In this document: positions 1-6,360 of the stretch, piece after piece
How the letters are laid out: the number at the start of each line of letters is the position of its first letter
Position numbering within the stretch: the first letter of the stretch is position 1
NCBI GenBank assembly: GCA_012512865.1
Contig: JAAZDH010000033.1
Coordinates: 1-10,030 of the forward strand
Origin: Clostridiaceae bacterium
GTDB taxonomy: Bacteria > Bacillota > Clostridia > Acetivibrionales > DUMC01
Length of the DNA: 10,030 nt
Direction of reading: 5' to 3'
Notes under the pieces: model-generated
What the model was told of the DNA's origin: nothing
The model's database searches: none
The model's input: only the letters and a program-made list of their open reading frames with translations
Made by a program: the position numbers and the translations under genes

Positions 1-12
1 GTTTTAAGCCGC

Positions 13-37
13 GGGGAACGGTTTAAAACTGTTCCCC
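13..37. promoter_or_regulatory. 25-nt inverted repeat (stem-loop) upstream of the first permease gene
   Basis: The arms GGGGAAC (13-19) and GTTCCCC (31-37) pair perfectly. Inside them GTTT (21-24) pairs with AAAC (26-29), with one position that would be a G-U wobble in RNA, giving a stem of about 12 bp with a very small loop. No T-run follows on either strand, so it does not look like an intrinsic terminator. It lies 32 nt before the permease start. It could be an mRNA stability or processing hairpin between this gene and an upstream gene (often the sugar-binding protein), or a protein-binding palindrome. The structure is seen directly; its role is inference. Confidence 0.5.
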
Positions 38-69
38 AAATGGTTTAACCCCAAGAAGGAGTTGCTGTA

Positions 70-987
70 ATGACGAGTGCTAAGAAAATGAGTTTCAAAA
101 AAAGCAGGGATATACCAATATACCTGATGATACTTCCCGCCCTGTTATTGATTATATTGTTCAATTACATACCTATATATGGAGTCAGCATGGCATTTAT
201 TGACTTTTCACCATACAGGGGGATTTTCCGGAGTGAGTGGCTGGGGTTTAAAAACTTTGCATACTTCCTGACGGATGATAATTTTTGGAGGGTAATGAGA
301 AATACAATTATCATAAACTTTTACCAGTTGCTATACGGATTTCCGGTGCCTGTGATATTTGCCATTATGCTTAATGAACTCTCAATGAGAAAGTACAAGA
401 AATTCATACAAACAGTAAGTTACCTCCCCCATTTCATATCATGGGTGGTAGCGGCAGGAATCGTCTCAGCAGTGCTTTCACCGGCAGGAGGTTTAGTTAA
501 CAATGTGATAAAGGGATTATTCAGCATGGAACCTATATATTTTCTTGCAAAGGAAAAATACTTCAGGACTATAATAGTAGCATCAAATATCTGGAAAGGA
601 TTCGGAATGAGCGCGGTATATTATTTGGCGGTTCTATCCTCCATTGACCCCGAGTATTACGAGGCTGCACGCATAGATGGCGCTGGCCGCATGAGACAAA
701 TATGGCACATTACTCTTCCAGGCATAAAGACAATTGCGATAGTACTTCTTATCCTCCAGATTGGCAACATGACAACCATTGGGTTTGAGCAGATATTCCT
801 TTTGTACAATCCGATGGTTTATAATGTGGGTGATGTGATAAGCACATATACATACAGGCTGGGTATTGAACAGTTAAGATACAGCCTGACCACTGCAATT
901 GGTTTTACCCAGTCAATAGTTAATTTTATCATGGTTTATTCCGCAAATGTTCTTTCCAGGAAAATTGCGGGCTGGGCATTATGGTAG
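70..987 (+). CDS. Carbohydrate ABC transporter permease, LplB-like
   Basis: This is an inner permease subunit of a CUT1-type ABC sugar importer, predicted to span the cytoplasmic membrane and form a heterodimer with the permease encoded next. The 305-residue product has a short basic N-terminus, a first membrane segment at about residues 16-34, the family-typical 'NYIPIYGVSMAF' stretch (32-43), and several more membrane helices. The cytoplasmic EAA loop that docks on the ATPase is clear: EYYEAARIDGAG at 195-206, followed by the LPG at 216-218. Length and order match LplB-type permeases, which usually handle oligosaccharides or plant-glycan fragments; the exact sugar cannot be told. ATG at 70 is supported by AAGGAG at 56-61 with 8-nt spacing. 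The ATPase is not nearby, as is common in this family, where one shared ATPase may serve several importers. Confidence 0.93.
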   Translation: MTSAKKMSFKKSRDIPIYLMILPALLLIILFNYIPIYGVSMAFIDFSPYRGIFRSEWLGFKNFAYFLTDDNFWRVMRNTIIINFYQLLYGFPVPVIFAIMLNELSMRKYKKFIQTVSYLPHFISWVVAAGIVSAVLSPAGGLVNNVIKGLFSMEPIYFLAKEKYFRTIIVASNIWKGFGMSAVYYLAVLSSIDPEYYEAARIDGAGRMRQIWHITLPGIKTIAIVLLILQIGNMTTIGFEQIFLLYNPMVYNVGDVISTYTYRLGIEQLRYSLTTAIGFTQSIVNFIMVYSANVLSRKIAGWALW

Positions 988-1034
988 TTATAGTAAAAGA
1001 TTATGGTAATTATGATAAAGGATTGGACAAGGGA

Positions 1035-1148
1035 AGGGCTTAAGGGAAAGAGGCTTAAGGAGAGAGAATTAGGGGATATTATGGAAGAGAACTCCATGCA
1101 TGGAGAGGATTTTAGTTAAAGAGCATTAAAGAGAGGGCTTTAAGGAGA
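1035..1148 (+). repeat. Purine-rich spacer with three copies of a GGCTTAAGG-like motif and a 14-bp palindrome
   Basis: The 168-bp gap between the two permease genes (988-1155) is almost free of C on the plus strand and is built partly from repeats. Variants of GGCTT(T)AAGGRG occur near 1037-1047, 1052-1062 and 1136-1147; the last supplies the ribosome-binding site of the second permease. Between them, CTCCATGCATGGAG (1092-1105) is a perfect 14-bp palindrome. An in-frame 12-codon open frame starts at ATG 1081 and includes the palindrome, but has no convincing support as a gene. The spacer is much longer than usual between paired permease genes. Its function is unknown. Confidence 0.5.
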
Positions 1149-1155
1149 GGCTTTT

Positions 1156-2037
1156 ATGAAAAAGAACAAAGATGAAATCGTATTCCAGGTAATAGATTTT
1201 ATATTCCTGACGATGGTTATTTTGTTGATTATTTTACCTTTAATGCATATCATAAGTGTATCGGTAAGCAGTAAGGAAGCAGTCAATACCAATTCCGTCG
1301 GCATATTTCCGAAAGGATTTGACTTAAAAGCCTATGGGGAAATATTGGGGAAGCAGGTTTTTCTCCGGTCATTGGTTAACACAGTGGGCCTGACAGTTAT
1401 TACAGTATTACTGGCTTTAATTGTAAACACCATGGCGGCTTATGGGTTTTCGAGAGAATTTTACGGAAAAAAGCTGATAACTTACGTATTTGTGTTAACA
1501 ATGTATTTCAGCGGAGGGCTTGTCCCCACATATATTCTTATTAAGAACTGGCTTCGGCTTGACAATAACTACCTTGCCTTGTTTCTTCCATCTATTGTTA
1601 ATGTGTTTCATATAATTGTCATAAGAAGCCAGATTGAGGCGATACCGCCAAGCATAAGGGATGCGGCCGTTATCGATGGGGCTAGCGAAAGGCAGGCCCT
1701 GTTTCACGTAGTCATACCATCCGTATCGGCTACAATTGCTGCTATAGGAATGTTCACAGCCCTTGGAATGTGGAACATGTGGTTTCCTGTCCTGCTTTAT
1801 GTGAGCGAAAAAGAATTGTGGACACTACAGTATTTTTTAAGGGTAATAGTATTTCAGAAGCTAATGGAGTTTATGCCTAAAGAAAATTTAATGGCTAGAC
1901 CGGGCGTGGAACTGGTAAACCCCCGGAATTATCAAATGGCTTCTATAATACTGGTTGCCCTGCCAATTGTTTGCATATATCCTTTTGTGCAGAAATACTT
2001 TGTCAAGGGGATTATTTCTGGGGCAGTGAAAGGTTAA
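1156..2037 (+). CDS. Carbohydrate ABC transporter permease, YtcP/LplC-like
   Basis: This is the second permease subunit of the same CUT1-type sugar importer. The 293-residue product starts with a basic stretch and a membrane helix at about 13-35 (FIFLTMVILLIILPLMHII). It carries the MalG-side features: an extracytoplasmic loop with FPKGFDLKAY (51-60), the segment NTVGLTVITVLLALIVNTMAAYGFSR split over 75-100, and an EAA loop at about 163-190 (IPPSIRDAAVIDGASE, then the IP at 187-188). The C-terminus 'FVKGIISGAVKG' is typical of YtcP-type permeases. ATG 1156 is preceded by AAGGAG (1142-1147) with 8-nt spacing. It is co-directional with the LplB-like gene and most likely co-transcribed despite the long spacer. 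Substrate specificity cannot be read from the sequence. Confidence 0.93.
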   Translation: MKKNKDEIVFQVIDFIFLTMVILLIILPLMHIISVSVSSKEAVNTNSVGIFPKGFDLKAYGEILGKQVFLRSLVNTVGLTVITVLLALIVNTMAAYGFSREFYGKKLITYVFVLTMYFSGGLVPTYILIKNWLRLDNNYLALFLPSIVNVFHIIVIRSQIEAIPPSIRDAAVIDGASERQALFHVVIPSVSATIAAIGMFTALGMWNMWFPVLLYVSEKELWTLQYFLRVIVFQKLMEFMPKENLMARPGVELVNPRNYQMASIILVALPIVCIYPFVQKYFVKGIISGAVKG

Positions 2038-2112
2038 AGAATGGCAGATAAAGAGCAGGGAATCGGCAAGGAATGTAAATATGTTAATGGTAATACAGTA
2101 AAGTGGTAAGGA

Positions 2113-2141
2113 TTGACAAAACTAAAGGTTGACAATACAAT
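2113..2141 (+). promoter_or_regulatory. Predicted sigma-A promoter upstream of the hydrolase gene
   Basis: TTGACA (2113-2118, a perfect -35) is followed after exactly 17 nt by TACAAT (2136-2141, one mismatch to TATAAT). The predicted start of transcription is near 2148, leaving a leader of about 110 nt before the hydrolase start at 2259. A second TTGACA at 2129-2134 lies inside the spacer but has no good -10 partner. The site suggests that the hydrolase has its own promoter besides any read-through from the permeases. Nothing else recognisable lies in 2038-2258. Confidence 0.6.
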
Positions 2142-2258
2142 GATAGTAAAATTGTAAATAATGGCAGTACAATTGTATGGAGTTGTTGCTAAGTTGAAAA
2201 TGAAAAAAAGCCGGATTTCTCGCAGAATAGCTAAAGAATTCTTGTTGGGAGGACAAAT

Positions 2259-3750
2259 ATGGATTGGCGGAGAAATCACCTGCTTGTTATTTCAGCAGTA
2301 CAATGCAATTATGGCGAGGACAGCCTTGAAATATTGCGAAAGCATATGGTCGGAAGGCATTTCAATACGGAACAACTCTTTCACTTAACATCTCGCAAGA
2401 CTTGCAGCTGGGCATATTTTAATGAAAGGGAATATGGAGAAGCCCTTGATAATTACATCAGGGAGTCCAGGAAATTAGGCATCCGTGAAATTTTTTACTT
2501 AAACACACATAGCATTTTGCCGGGTACGAGGGAAGAACATCCGAACTGGGTGCAGCTTGATCGTAATGGCAATGAAATAAGGGCTTATAGTGTTGACTAC
2601 CTGGTATGTGTCAACAGCAGATGGTTTGATGAATATGCACAGACAATCAGAGACTTGTGTTCTCATGATATAGACGGGATTTTCATAGATGGGCCTGTTA
2701 TGCACCAGGCGGGGTGTTTTTGCAGTGCATGCAAGGATAAGTTCCAGGAGCGATCAGGAGCGATACGGGATGAGTCTTTACGATGCGACCGATGAGCAGC
2801 GTTTATTGTTTAATGTTGATAGTGTGACCGAATTTGTGCAAAAAACACACAACATTATGAAAGCCGAAAAACCGGATATCCTGCTTTATCTCAACAACTC
2901 GGCTCTTCGTGCTGATGTAACGGGAAGCAACACCCGCAAGGTGGAACCTTACGTAGATATGCTTGGGGCAGAGGGGGGATTTGTATGGGTGACGAAAGAT
3001 AGTCCTTTGTGGCATGTTTCCCCAATGGCAAAGCAAATTGAAGCCCAGTCTAATGGTAAACCAACCGTAATTTTTATTGCGGGAGACTATAAACCGCGGT
3101 CCTATTACATGCACACTGCCTGCGAAACCAGGATATACTACGCCCAGGCAGTAGCCAATGGCGCAAATGTCTGGTATGGTATACACGGTCCGACTGAACA
3201 AATGGATACCCCGGGAGGGGCTGCTGCTGTTGAGTTTAACAAGTTCCTCCGTAAAAATGAAGTATTTGCCGAGTATTCGGAACCCATGGAAGGCAGGTAT
3301 TTGCCGATGCCTGAAACATTCTATCCCGGTGTTTTGCATAACTGTAGCGGGCGGGGCTGGAGCATTTATTTTGCGGCGACATTCGGGGAGTTCTTCAATA
3401 AGTATACCAACCCTGATTATAAGCGCATGCTGTTGAATGCAGTGTATCAATTTGCAGACCCGCTTGTTATAACTGATGCCCCCGGAAGTGTTGAGGTTGT
3501 ACTGCGGAGGAAGGATGACAAGTATATTTTACACCTTATTAATATGACCGGGGAAATGGAACGTCCTATACAGCGTGTTATACATATTTATAATGTAAAA
3601 ATGGAATTGCATCTCGACCGCCCGGCTTCATGCATAAGCTCAATAACGGGACAAGATCCGGCAGATTTTGAAATATTTGAAAAGGGCTGCCGGTTCACAA
3701 TCCCGGAAATCAAGGAATATGAAGTGCTTGTTATTGAAACACGGTTATGA
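2259..3750 (+). pseudogene. GHL6/beta-galactosidase-like sugar hydrolase, frameshifted by a 10-bp tandem duplication
   Basis: The gene reads as two overlapping frames: 2259-2795 (178 aa, then stop) and the downstream frame ending at 3750. The switch falls on an exact tandem copy of CAGGAGCGAT (2745-2754 and 2755-2764). Collapsing it to one copy gives a continuous 493-residue protein reading CKDKFQERYGMSLYDATDEQ across the junction. The N-terminal half resembles the hypothetical glycosyl hydrolase 6 (GHL6) TIM-barrel family: strand motif DGIFIDGP (139-146) and the cysteine cluster CFCSAC (153-158) followed by KF and YG. The C-terminal half, with HLINMTGEMERPI and a terminal YEVLVIE, resembles the beta-galactosidase trimerisation and beta-sandwich part of such enzymes. 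ATG 2259 is preceded by GGGAGG (2247-2252). It follows sugar-uptake permeases, which fits cytoplasmic hydrolysis of an imported glycan. As read, translation stops after 178 residues, so the enzyme should be inactive unless the repeat contracts or the duplication is an assembly error. The catalytic residues are not assigned. Family assignment is from recall of motifs. Confidence 0.82.
2745..2764 (+). repeat. Exact 10-bp tandem duplication that causes the frameshift
   Basis: CAGGAGCGAT occurs twice back to back with no mismatch. Ten is not a multiple of three, so the second copy shifts the reading frame by +1. Deleting either copy restores one open frame over the whole hydrolase gene. This is the signature of recent slippage or duplication rather than gradual decay, because the rest of both halves still codes well. 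Confidence 0.95.
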
Positions 3751-3987
3751 TATCCGTGATACCGAAGCGGCAGCCATGTTTTCGGATAAGAAAAAAGAGG
3801 TATGCCCGAAAGTAATTGAGACAATGGTATTGATACTTGAAGAAATGGGTTTTTTTAGGCAAACGATTTTCTTGACAACTCATTCTTGAGGATGGAATAA
3901 ACTGGGCAACTCCGAGTTTTAGAACAAATGATTAGCTTGGCAACTTGCTTAAGATTACACTGCTTCAAAAAAATTGATAAATGCAGG

Positions 3988-4005
3988 ACATTCATTAATG
4001 AATGT
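3988..4005. promoter_or_regulatory. Perfect 18-bp palindrome, candidate operator
   Basis: ACATTCATTAATGAATGT is identical to its reverse complement. A third half-site, TTCATT at 4005-4010, follows, so TTCATT/AATGAA half-sites alternate over 3991-4010. TGAATG/CATTCA half-sites are common in operators of TetR-family repressors such as FadR-type regulators, and a TetR gene lies about 660 bp downstream. No good promoter overlaps it, which weakens the operator reading. Assignment to the local TetR protein is inference. Confidence 0.4.
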
Positions 4006-4116
4006 TCATTTTAAATTGTACAACGCATAAAAAAGATTGAATTTACTTTTTAAAATGAGTTCAAATAAGTTCAAATGAAGCCCTGCAAAAATTTAGGCAA
4101 GAAACCTATTTTTGTA

Positions 4117-4146
4117 TTGACGGATACTACCACTGTGTGCTATTAT
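4117..4146 (+). promoter_or_regulatory. Predicted sigma-A promoter of the small-protein/tetR operon
   Basis: TTGACG (4117-4122) and TATTAT (4141-4146) are separated by 18 nt; each hexamer has one mismatch to consensus. The start of transcription would be near 4153, immediately before the palindromic array at 4157-4180, which is a classic position for a repressor to block initiation. The resulting leader before the small gene at 4504 would be about 350 nt and would contain the 15-bp repeats. Confidence 0.55.
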
Positions 4147-4180
4147 TAAACCGGGTGGTTTAGACCACGTGGTATAAACC
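4147..4180. promoter_or_regulatory. Operator-like palindromic array at the predicted transcription start
   Basis: A 24-bp palindrome runs from 4157 to 4180: GGTTTA, G, ACCACGTGGT, A, TAAACC, with only the G/A pair mismatched. Another TAAACC at 4147-4152 pairs with GGTTTA (4157-4162) across a 4-nt loop, so GGTTTA has two alternative partners. It begins about 10 bp after the -10 element. The simplest reading is a repressor operator, probably for the TetR protein encoded downstream (autoregulation). A switch between two RNA hairpins in the leader is the alternative. The symmetry is seen directly; the binding partner is inference. Confidence 0.55.
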
Positions 4181-4193
4181 GTTTAAATAATGA

Positions 4194-4327
4194 AAATACA
4201 TTAATAGGCAAATACATTATAGGTAAATGCACTATAGATAAATATATTATAAGTAAATACACTATAGGTGAATAAATTATAGGTAAATAAACATAGGTAA
4301 AAAATTATTGGTAAACACATTATAGAA
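4194..4327 (+). repeat. Nine degenerate tandem copies of a 15-bp AT-rich repeat
   Basis: Units with consensus AAATACATTATAGGT start at 4194 (16 bp), 4210, 4225, 4240, 4255, 4270, 4285 (14 bp), 4299 (14 bp) and 4313. Copies 2 and 5 match the consensus best; the outer copies have drifted. The array lies inside the predicted leader of the small-protein/tetR operon, between the operator-like palindrome and the ribosome-binding site. Stop codons occur in the frames, so it does not code. It may be a slippage-born array, or repeated sites that bend DNA or bind a protein. Confidence 0.85.
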
Positions 4328-4503
4328 TATAAAAAAACAGTATGTGCCAACTAAAGAAGAAATGCATGTTAAAGGAATGCATATTAAACATGTTAAACAA
4401 AACAAAGAAATACACCAGGTAAAGAAAATAATGCATACCTATAGACTTTTTAAATATCTATTTATGCAATTGGAAATTATACAATTGGAAAGGGGGAGTT
4501 GGC

Positions 4504-4626
4504 ATGCAGTGGTGGCATTGGGTTCTTGTTATATTAGGTGTAATTGTTATAGGAGCAGTTAAGCTGATGTTTTTTAATAAAATGAGGCAGAGTAAAGCAG
4601 TGAAAAGAAGGTTTACCGATGAATAA
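4504..4626 (+). CDS. Small single-span membrane protein, 40 residues
   Basis: ATG 4504 is preceded by a strong ribosome-binding site, AGGGGGAG (4491-4498), with 5-nt spacing, and the frame ends at TAA 4624-4626. The product begins MQWWHWVLVILGVIVIGAV, which gives one hydrophobic helix at about residues 5-24. It is followed by a strongly basic tail (NKMRQSKAVKRR, 25-36) and an acidic end, TDE. The positive-inside rule places the tail in the cytoplasm and the tryptophan-rich N-terminus at the outer face. It lies 39 bp before the tetR gene and is probably co-transcribed with it. I do not recognise a family. It could be an accessory or regulatory small protein of the downstream exporter; that is inference from context. 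Confidence 0.7.
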   Translation: MQWWHWVLVILGVIVIGAVKLMFFNKMRQSKAVKRRFTDE

Positions 4627-4665
4627 TAGCGGATGAAATACTGCCGCTTATGAAGGGTGTTTTAA

Positions 4666-5316
4666 ATGAAAAGGAACTTCGATTATAGTGTGCTTATGGG
4701 TGAAGGCAACCCGCTATTGCGTTTTCCCCGGCTCCTGGATGCAGCTATTGATGAATTTTCCATGAAAAAGTACGAGGATGCGTCGCTTAATGACATCCTG
4801 AAAAACTCCGGGTTTAGCAAGGGAAGCCTCTATCACCACTTTGGCGATAAATTTGGGCTTTACCTGGCCATGATGGACATAGCCGCAAAAAAGAAGCTTT
4901 CTTATTTTTATCCTGCCCTGCGCCGGAAGGTAGAAAGCAATAGTGATTTTTTTAGCTCGCTCAAGGAAATAATGAAAGAGACTATGAATTTTATGCTGGA
5001 AGATAAAAGACTGTACCATCTTTTCAACAGGATGATGGAAGAAAGCGATGAATTCCGAAGCCGATTGTATAGTTTTCTCTACATGATTATGCCTGATGAT
5101 TATATTCGATATTTCAGTGATTTTGTTTGCCAGGCGGTGCAATCGGGGCAGATTGACAGCCGTTACCCTCCTGGATTTGTTGCATGGATTCTTGAGATAA
5201 TGTTTACCAATTTACACAAGCTGATTTCTGCCGGGGACCCTGATGAGTTAATCAACCTTGCCAACCAGGTGGTAGATGTGATCCAGCACGGGATTTCGGG
5301 TAATCCGGGTAAATAG
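4666..5316 (+). CDS. TetR/AcrR-family transcriptional regulator
   Basis: The 216-residue product has a TetR-type helix-turn-helix near the N-terminus: ASLNDILKNSGFSKGSLYHHFG (39-60), whose SKGSLYHHF core is the recognition-helix signature of the family. It is followed by DKFGLYLAMM, the start of the linker helix. The rest (about 75-216) is an all-helical ligand-binding and dimerisation domain of normal length, which in this family is too variable to reveal the ligand. The ribosome-binding site is AAGGGTG (4653-4659), 6 nt before ATG 4666. The gene lies directly upstream of an ABC-2 exporter in the same direction, the usual arrangement for a repressor of an efflux pump that is released by the pump's substrate. 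Likely operators are the palindromes at 4157-4180 and 3988-4005. Confidence 0.93.
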   Translation: MKRNFDYSVLMGEGNPLLRFPRLLDAAIDEFSMKKYEDASLNDILKNSGFSKGSLYHHFGDKFGLYLAMMDIAAKKKLSYFYPALRRKVESNSDFFSSLKEIMKETMNFMLEDKRLYHLFNRMMEESDEFRSRLYSFLYMIMPDDYIRYFSDFVCQAVQSGQIDSRYPPGFVAWILEIMFTNLHKLISAGDPDELINLANQVVDVIQHGISGNPGK

Positions 5317-5349
5317 ATACCCAGCCCCGGGATGGAAGAAGAAGTATAG

Positions 5350-5378
5350 TTGCAGGACAAGGCAAAGGATTTCATAAT
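5350..5378 (+). promoter_or_regulatory. Predicted sigma-A promoter of the exporter operon
   Basis: TTGCAG (5350-5355) and CATAAT (5373-5378) are separated by exactly 17 nt. The predicted start is near 5385, about 110 nt before the ATPase start. A short dyad, CGTG-N7-CACG, lies in the leader at about 5438-5452 and is too weak to call an operator. No terminator separates tetR from this site, so the exporter may also be read through from the tetR promoter. Confidence 0.4.
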
Positions 5379-5493
5379 GCGGCAAGTTGAAGCTTCATAA
5401 CATGCAAAACAGAAGTATTCTGTAATGCGCTAATACGTGCTAACAACACGCTGAACTTAAGTATTTTATGGTACAGCAGGAGGAGTGAAAATT

Positions 5494-6360
5494 ATGGAGA
5501 CAGGAGTTGCTTTTAGTGTTAAAGATTTGTATTTTAAATATCCAACCTCCAGGGAGGATACCATCAAGGGAGTAAGTTTTGATGTGCATGAGGGCGAGAT
5601 ATTCGGACTTCTGGGCCCTTCGGGGGCGGGAAAATCTACTACCCAAAAGATACTAATAAAACTCCTCGAGGATTATAGGGGAAGCATCGAATATTTCGGA
5701 AAAGATCTTAAATCCATGGACAGCTCGTTTTACGAGGAGATTGGCGTCGGATTCGAGGTACCCGTGCATTTCTCCAAGTTGACCGCCCTGGAGAATATGA
5801 GATTTTTCTCGGGCTTTTACAGGAAAACCGCGGATATGCAGGAATTGATGGAGAGGGTTGGCCTCTGGGAGTACCGCGATGTAAAGGTGGGCGAATATTC
5901 GAAGGGAATGAAGGTACGCCTGAACTTTGTGCGCGCCATGCTAAACAAGCCCCGGGTTCTTTTCCTGGACGAGGTGACAAACGGACTTGACCCGAAGAAT
6001 GCCAGGATCATAAAAGATATGATAGCCGAATACCGGGACAAGGGAGGCACGGTCTTCCTATCCACCCACTTGATGAATGATGTTGAGCAGCTGTGCGATA
6101 GAATCGCATTTTGTGTTGACGGCAGGCTGGTAGAGATTTCTACGCCCAGGGATTTAAAATTAAAGTACGGCAAGCGGGAAGTAAGGGTTGAATACAGGGA
6201 GGACGGAAACATTGCCAGCGCCGCTTTTCCCCTTGAAGACATAGGTTATAATGATGAATTTCTTGGGCTGCTGAGAAGCGGCAAGGTGGAGACCATTCAC
6301 AGCGGTGAGACAACCATGGAGGAAATCTTTATTATCGTGACGGGAGTGGAGCTAAAATGA
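5494..6360 (+). CDS. ABC transporter ATP-binding protein (ABC-2 type exporter)
   Basis: This is the cytoplasmic ATPase that powers the exporter formed with the two permeases that follow. In the 288-residue product: Walker A GPSGAGKST (41-49), Q-loop region GVGFEVPVHF (84-93), signature YSKGMKVRL (135-143), Walker B VLFLDE (155-160), D-loop GLDP (164-167) and switch histidine in STHLM (H192). The Q-loop position carries Glu88 rather than Gln, and the Walker B continues DEVTNGLDP with Val where Pro is usual. Both fit a subgroup annotated as fluoroquinolone-type export systems, from recall. An upstream GTG (5485) overlaps the Shine-Dalgarno AGGAGG (5478-5483) and so cannot be the start; ATG 5494 has 10-nt spacing and is preferred. 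It overlaps the next gene by 4 bp (ATGA), indicating translational coupling. The transported substrate is unknown. Confidence 0.94.
   Translation: METGVAFSVKDLYFKYPTSREDTIKGVSFDVHEGEIFGLLGPSGAGKSTTQKILIKLLEDYRGSIEYFGKDLKSMDSSFYEEIGVGFEVPVHFSKLTALENMRFFSGFYRKTADMQELMERVGLWEYRDVKVGEYSKGMKVRLNFVRAMLNKPRVLFLDEVTNGLDPKNARIIKDMIAEYRDKGGTVFLSTHLMNDVEQLCDRIAFCVDGRLVEISTPRDLKLKYGKREVRVEYREDGNIASAAFPLEDIGYNDEFLGLLRSGKVETIHSGETTMEEIFIIVTGVELK

Larger units (their letters stand above)
3751..4503. other. Long non-coding region upstream of the small membrane protein and tetR
   Basis: About 750 bp hold no supported gene. From left to right it contains: an unsupported 37-codon frame (3776-3889); a weak promoter-like pair, TTGACA at 3872-3877 and AATAAA at 3896-3901, spaced 18 nt; a perfect 18-bp palindrome at 3988-4005; a strong predicted promoter at 4117-4146; an operator-like array at 4147-4180; nine degenerate 15-bp repeats at 4194-4327; and a direct repeat CAATTGGAAA at 4467-4476 and 4482-4491 just before the ribosome-binding site at 4491-4498. 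No intrinsic terminator is evident for the upstream hydrolase gene. The region probably acts as the control region and long leader of the regulator operon. Confidence 0.6.

Noticed and set aside
2161..2388. Plus-strand 75-codon frame overlapping the start of the hydrolase gene
   Set aside because: It has no ribosome-binding site, overlaps the well-supported start at 2259 in another frame, and its sequence has no domain-like features.
2803..3450. Minus-strand 215-codon frame opposite the hydrolase gene
   Set aside because: It is a shadow of the real coding strand: no ribosome-binding site, His/Arg/Cys-rich composition, and it covers a conserved enzyme region on the other strand.
3754..3787. 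TATCCG...CGGATA inverted repeat after the hydrolase stop, considered as a terminator
   Set aside because: The arms are only 5-6 bp with a long loop, and no T-run follows.
3776..3889. Plus-strand 37-codon frame after the hydrolase, with a protein-like stretch CPKVIETMVLILEEMGFF
   Set aside because: It has no ribosome-binding site and no recognisable family; it may be a remnant of a lost gene, but the sequence alone does not support a call.
4194..4327. Repeat array considered as a CRISPR or a plasmid iteron array
   Set aside because: The units are 14-16 bp, directly adjacent with no unique spacers, degenerate, and there is no cas or replication gene nearby.
4344..4562. Plus-strand 72-codon frame in the tetR leader
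   Set aside because: It runs through AT-rich repeat-like DNA and overlaps the better supported small membrane protein gene in another frame.
5308..5323. GGGTA-N6-TACCC hairpin at the end of tetR, considered as a terminator
   Set aside because: The stem is 5 bp and no T-run follows; at most it is a weak structure in the mRNA.
5485..5493. GTG at 5485 as start of the ATPase
   Set aside because: It overlaps the Shine-Dalgarno AGGAGG itself, so ATG 5494 with 10-nt spacing is the workable start.
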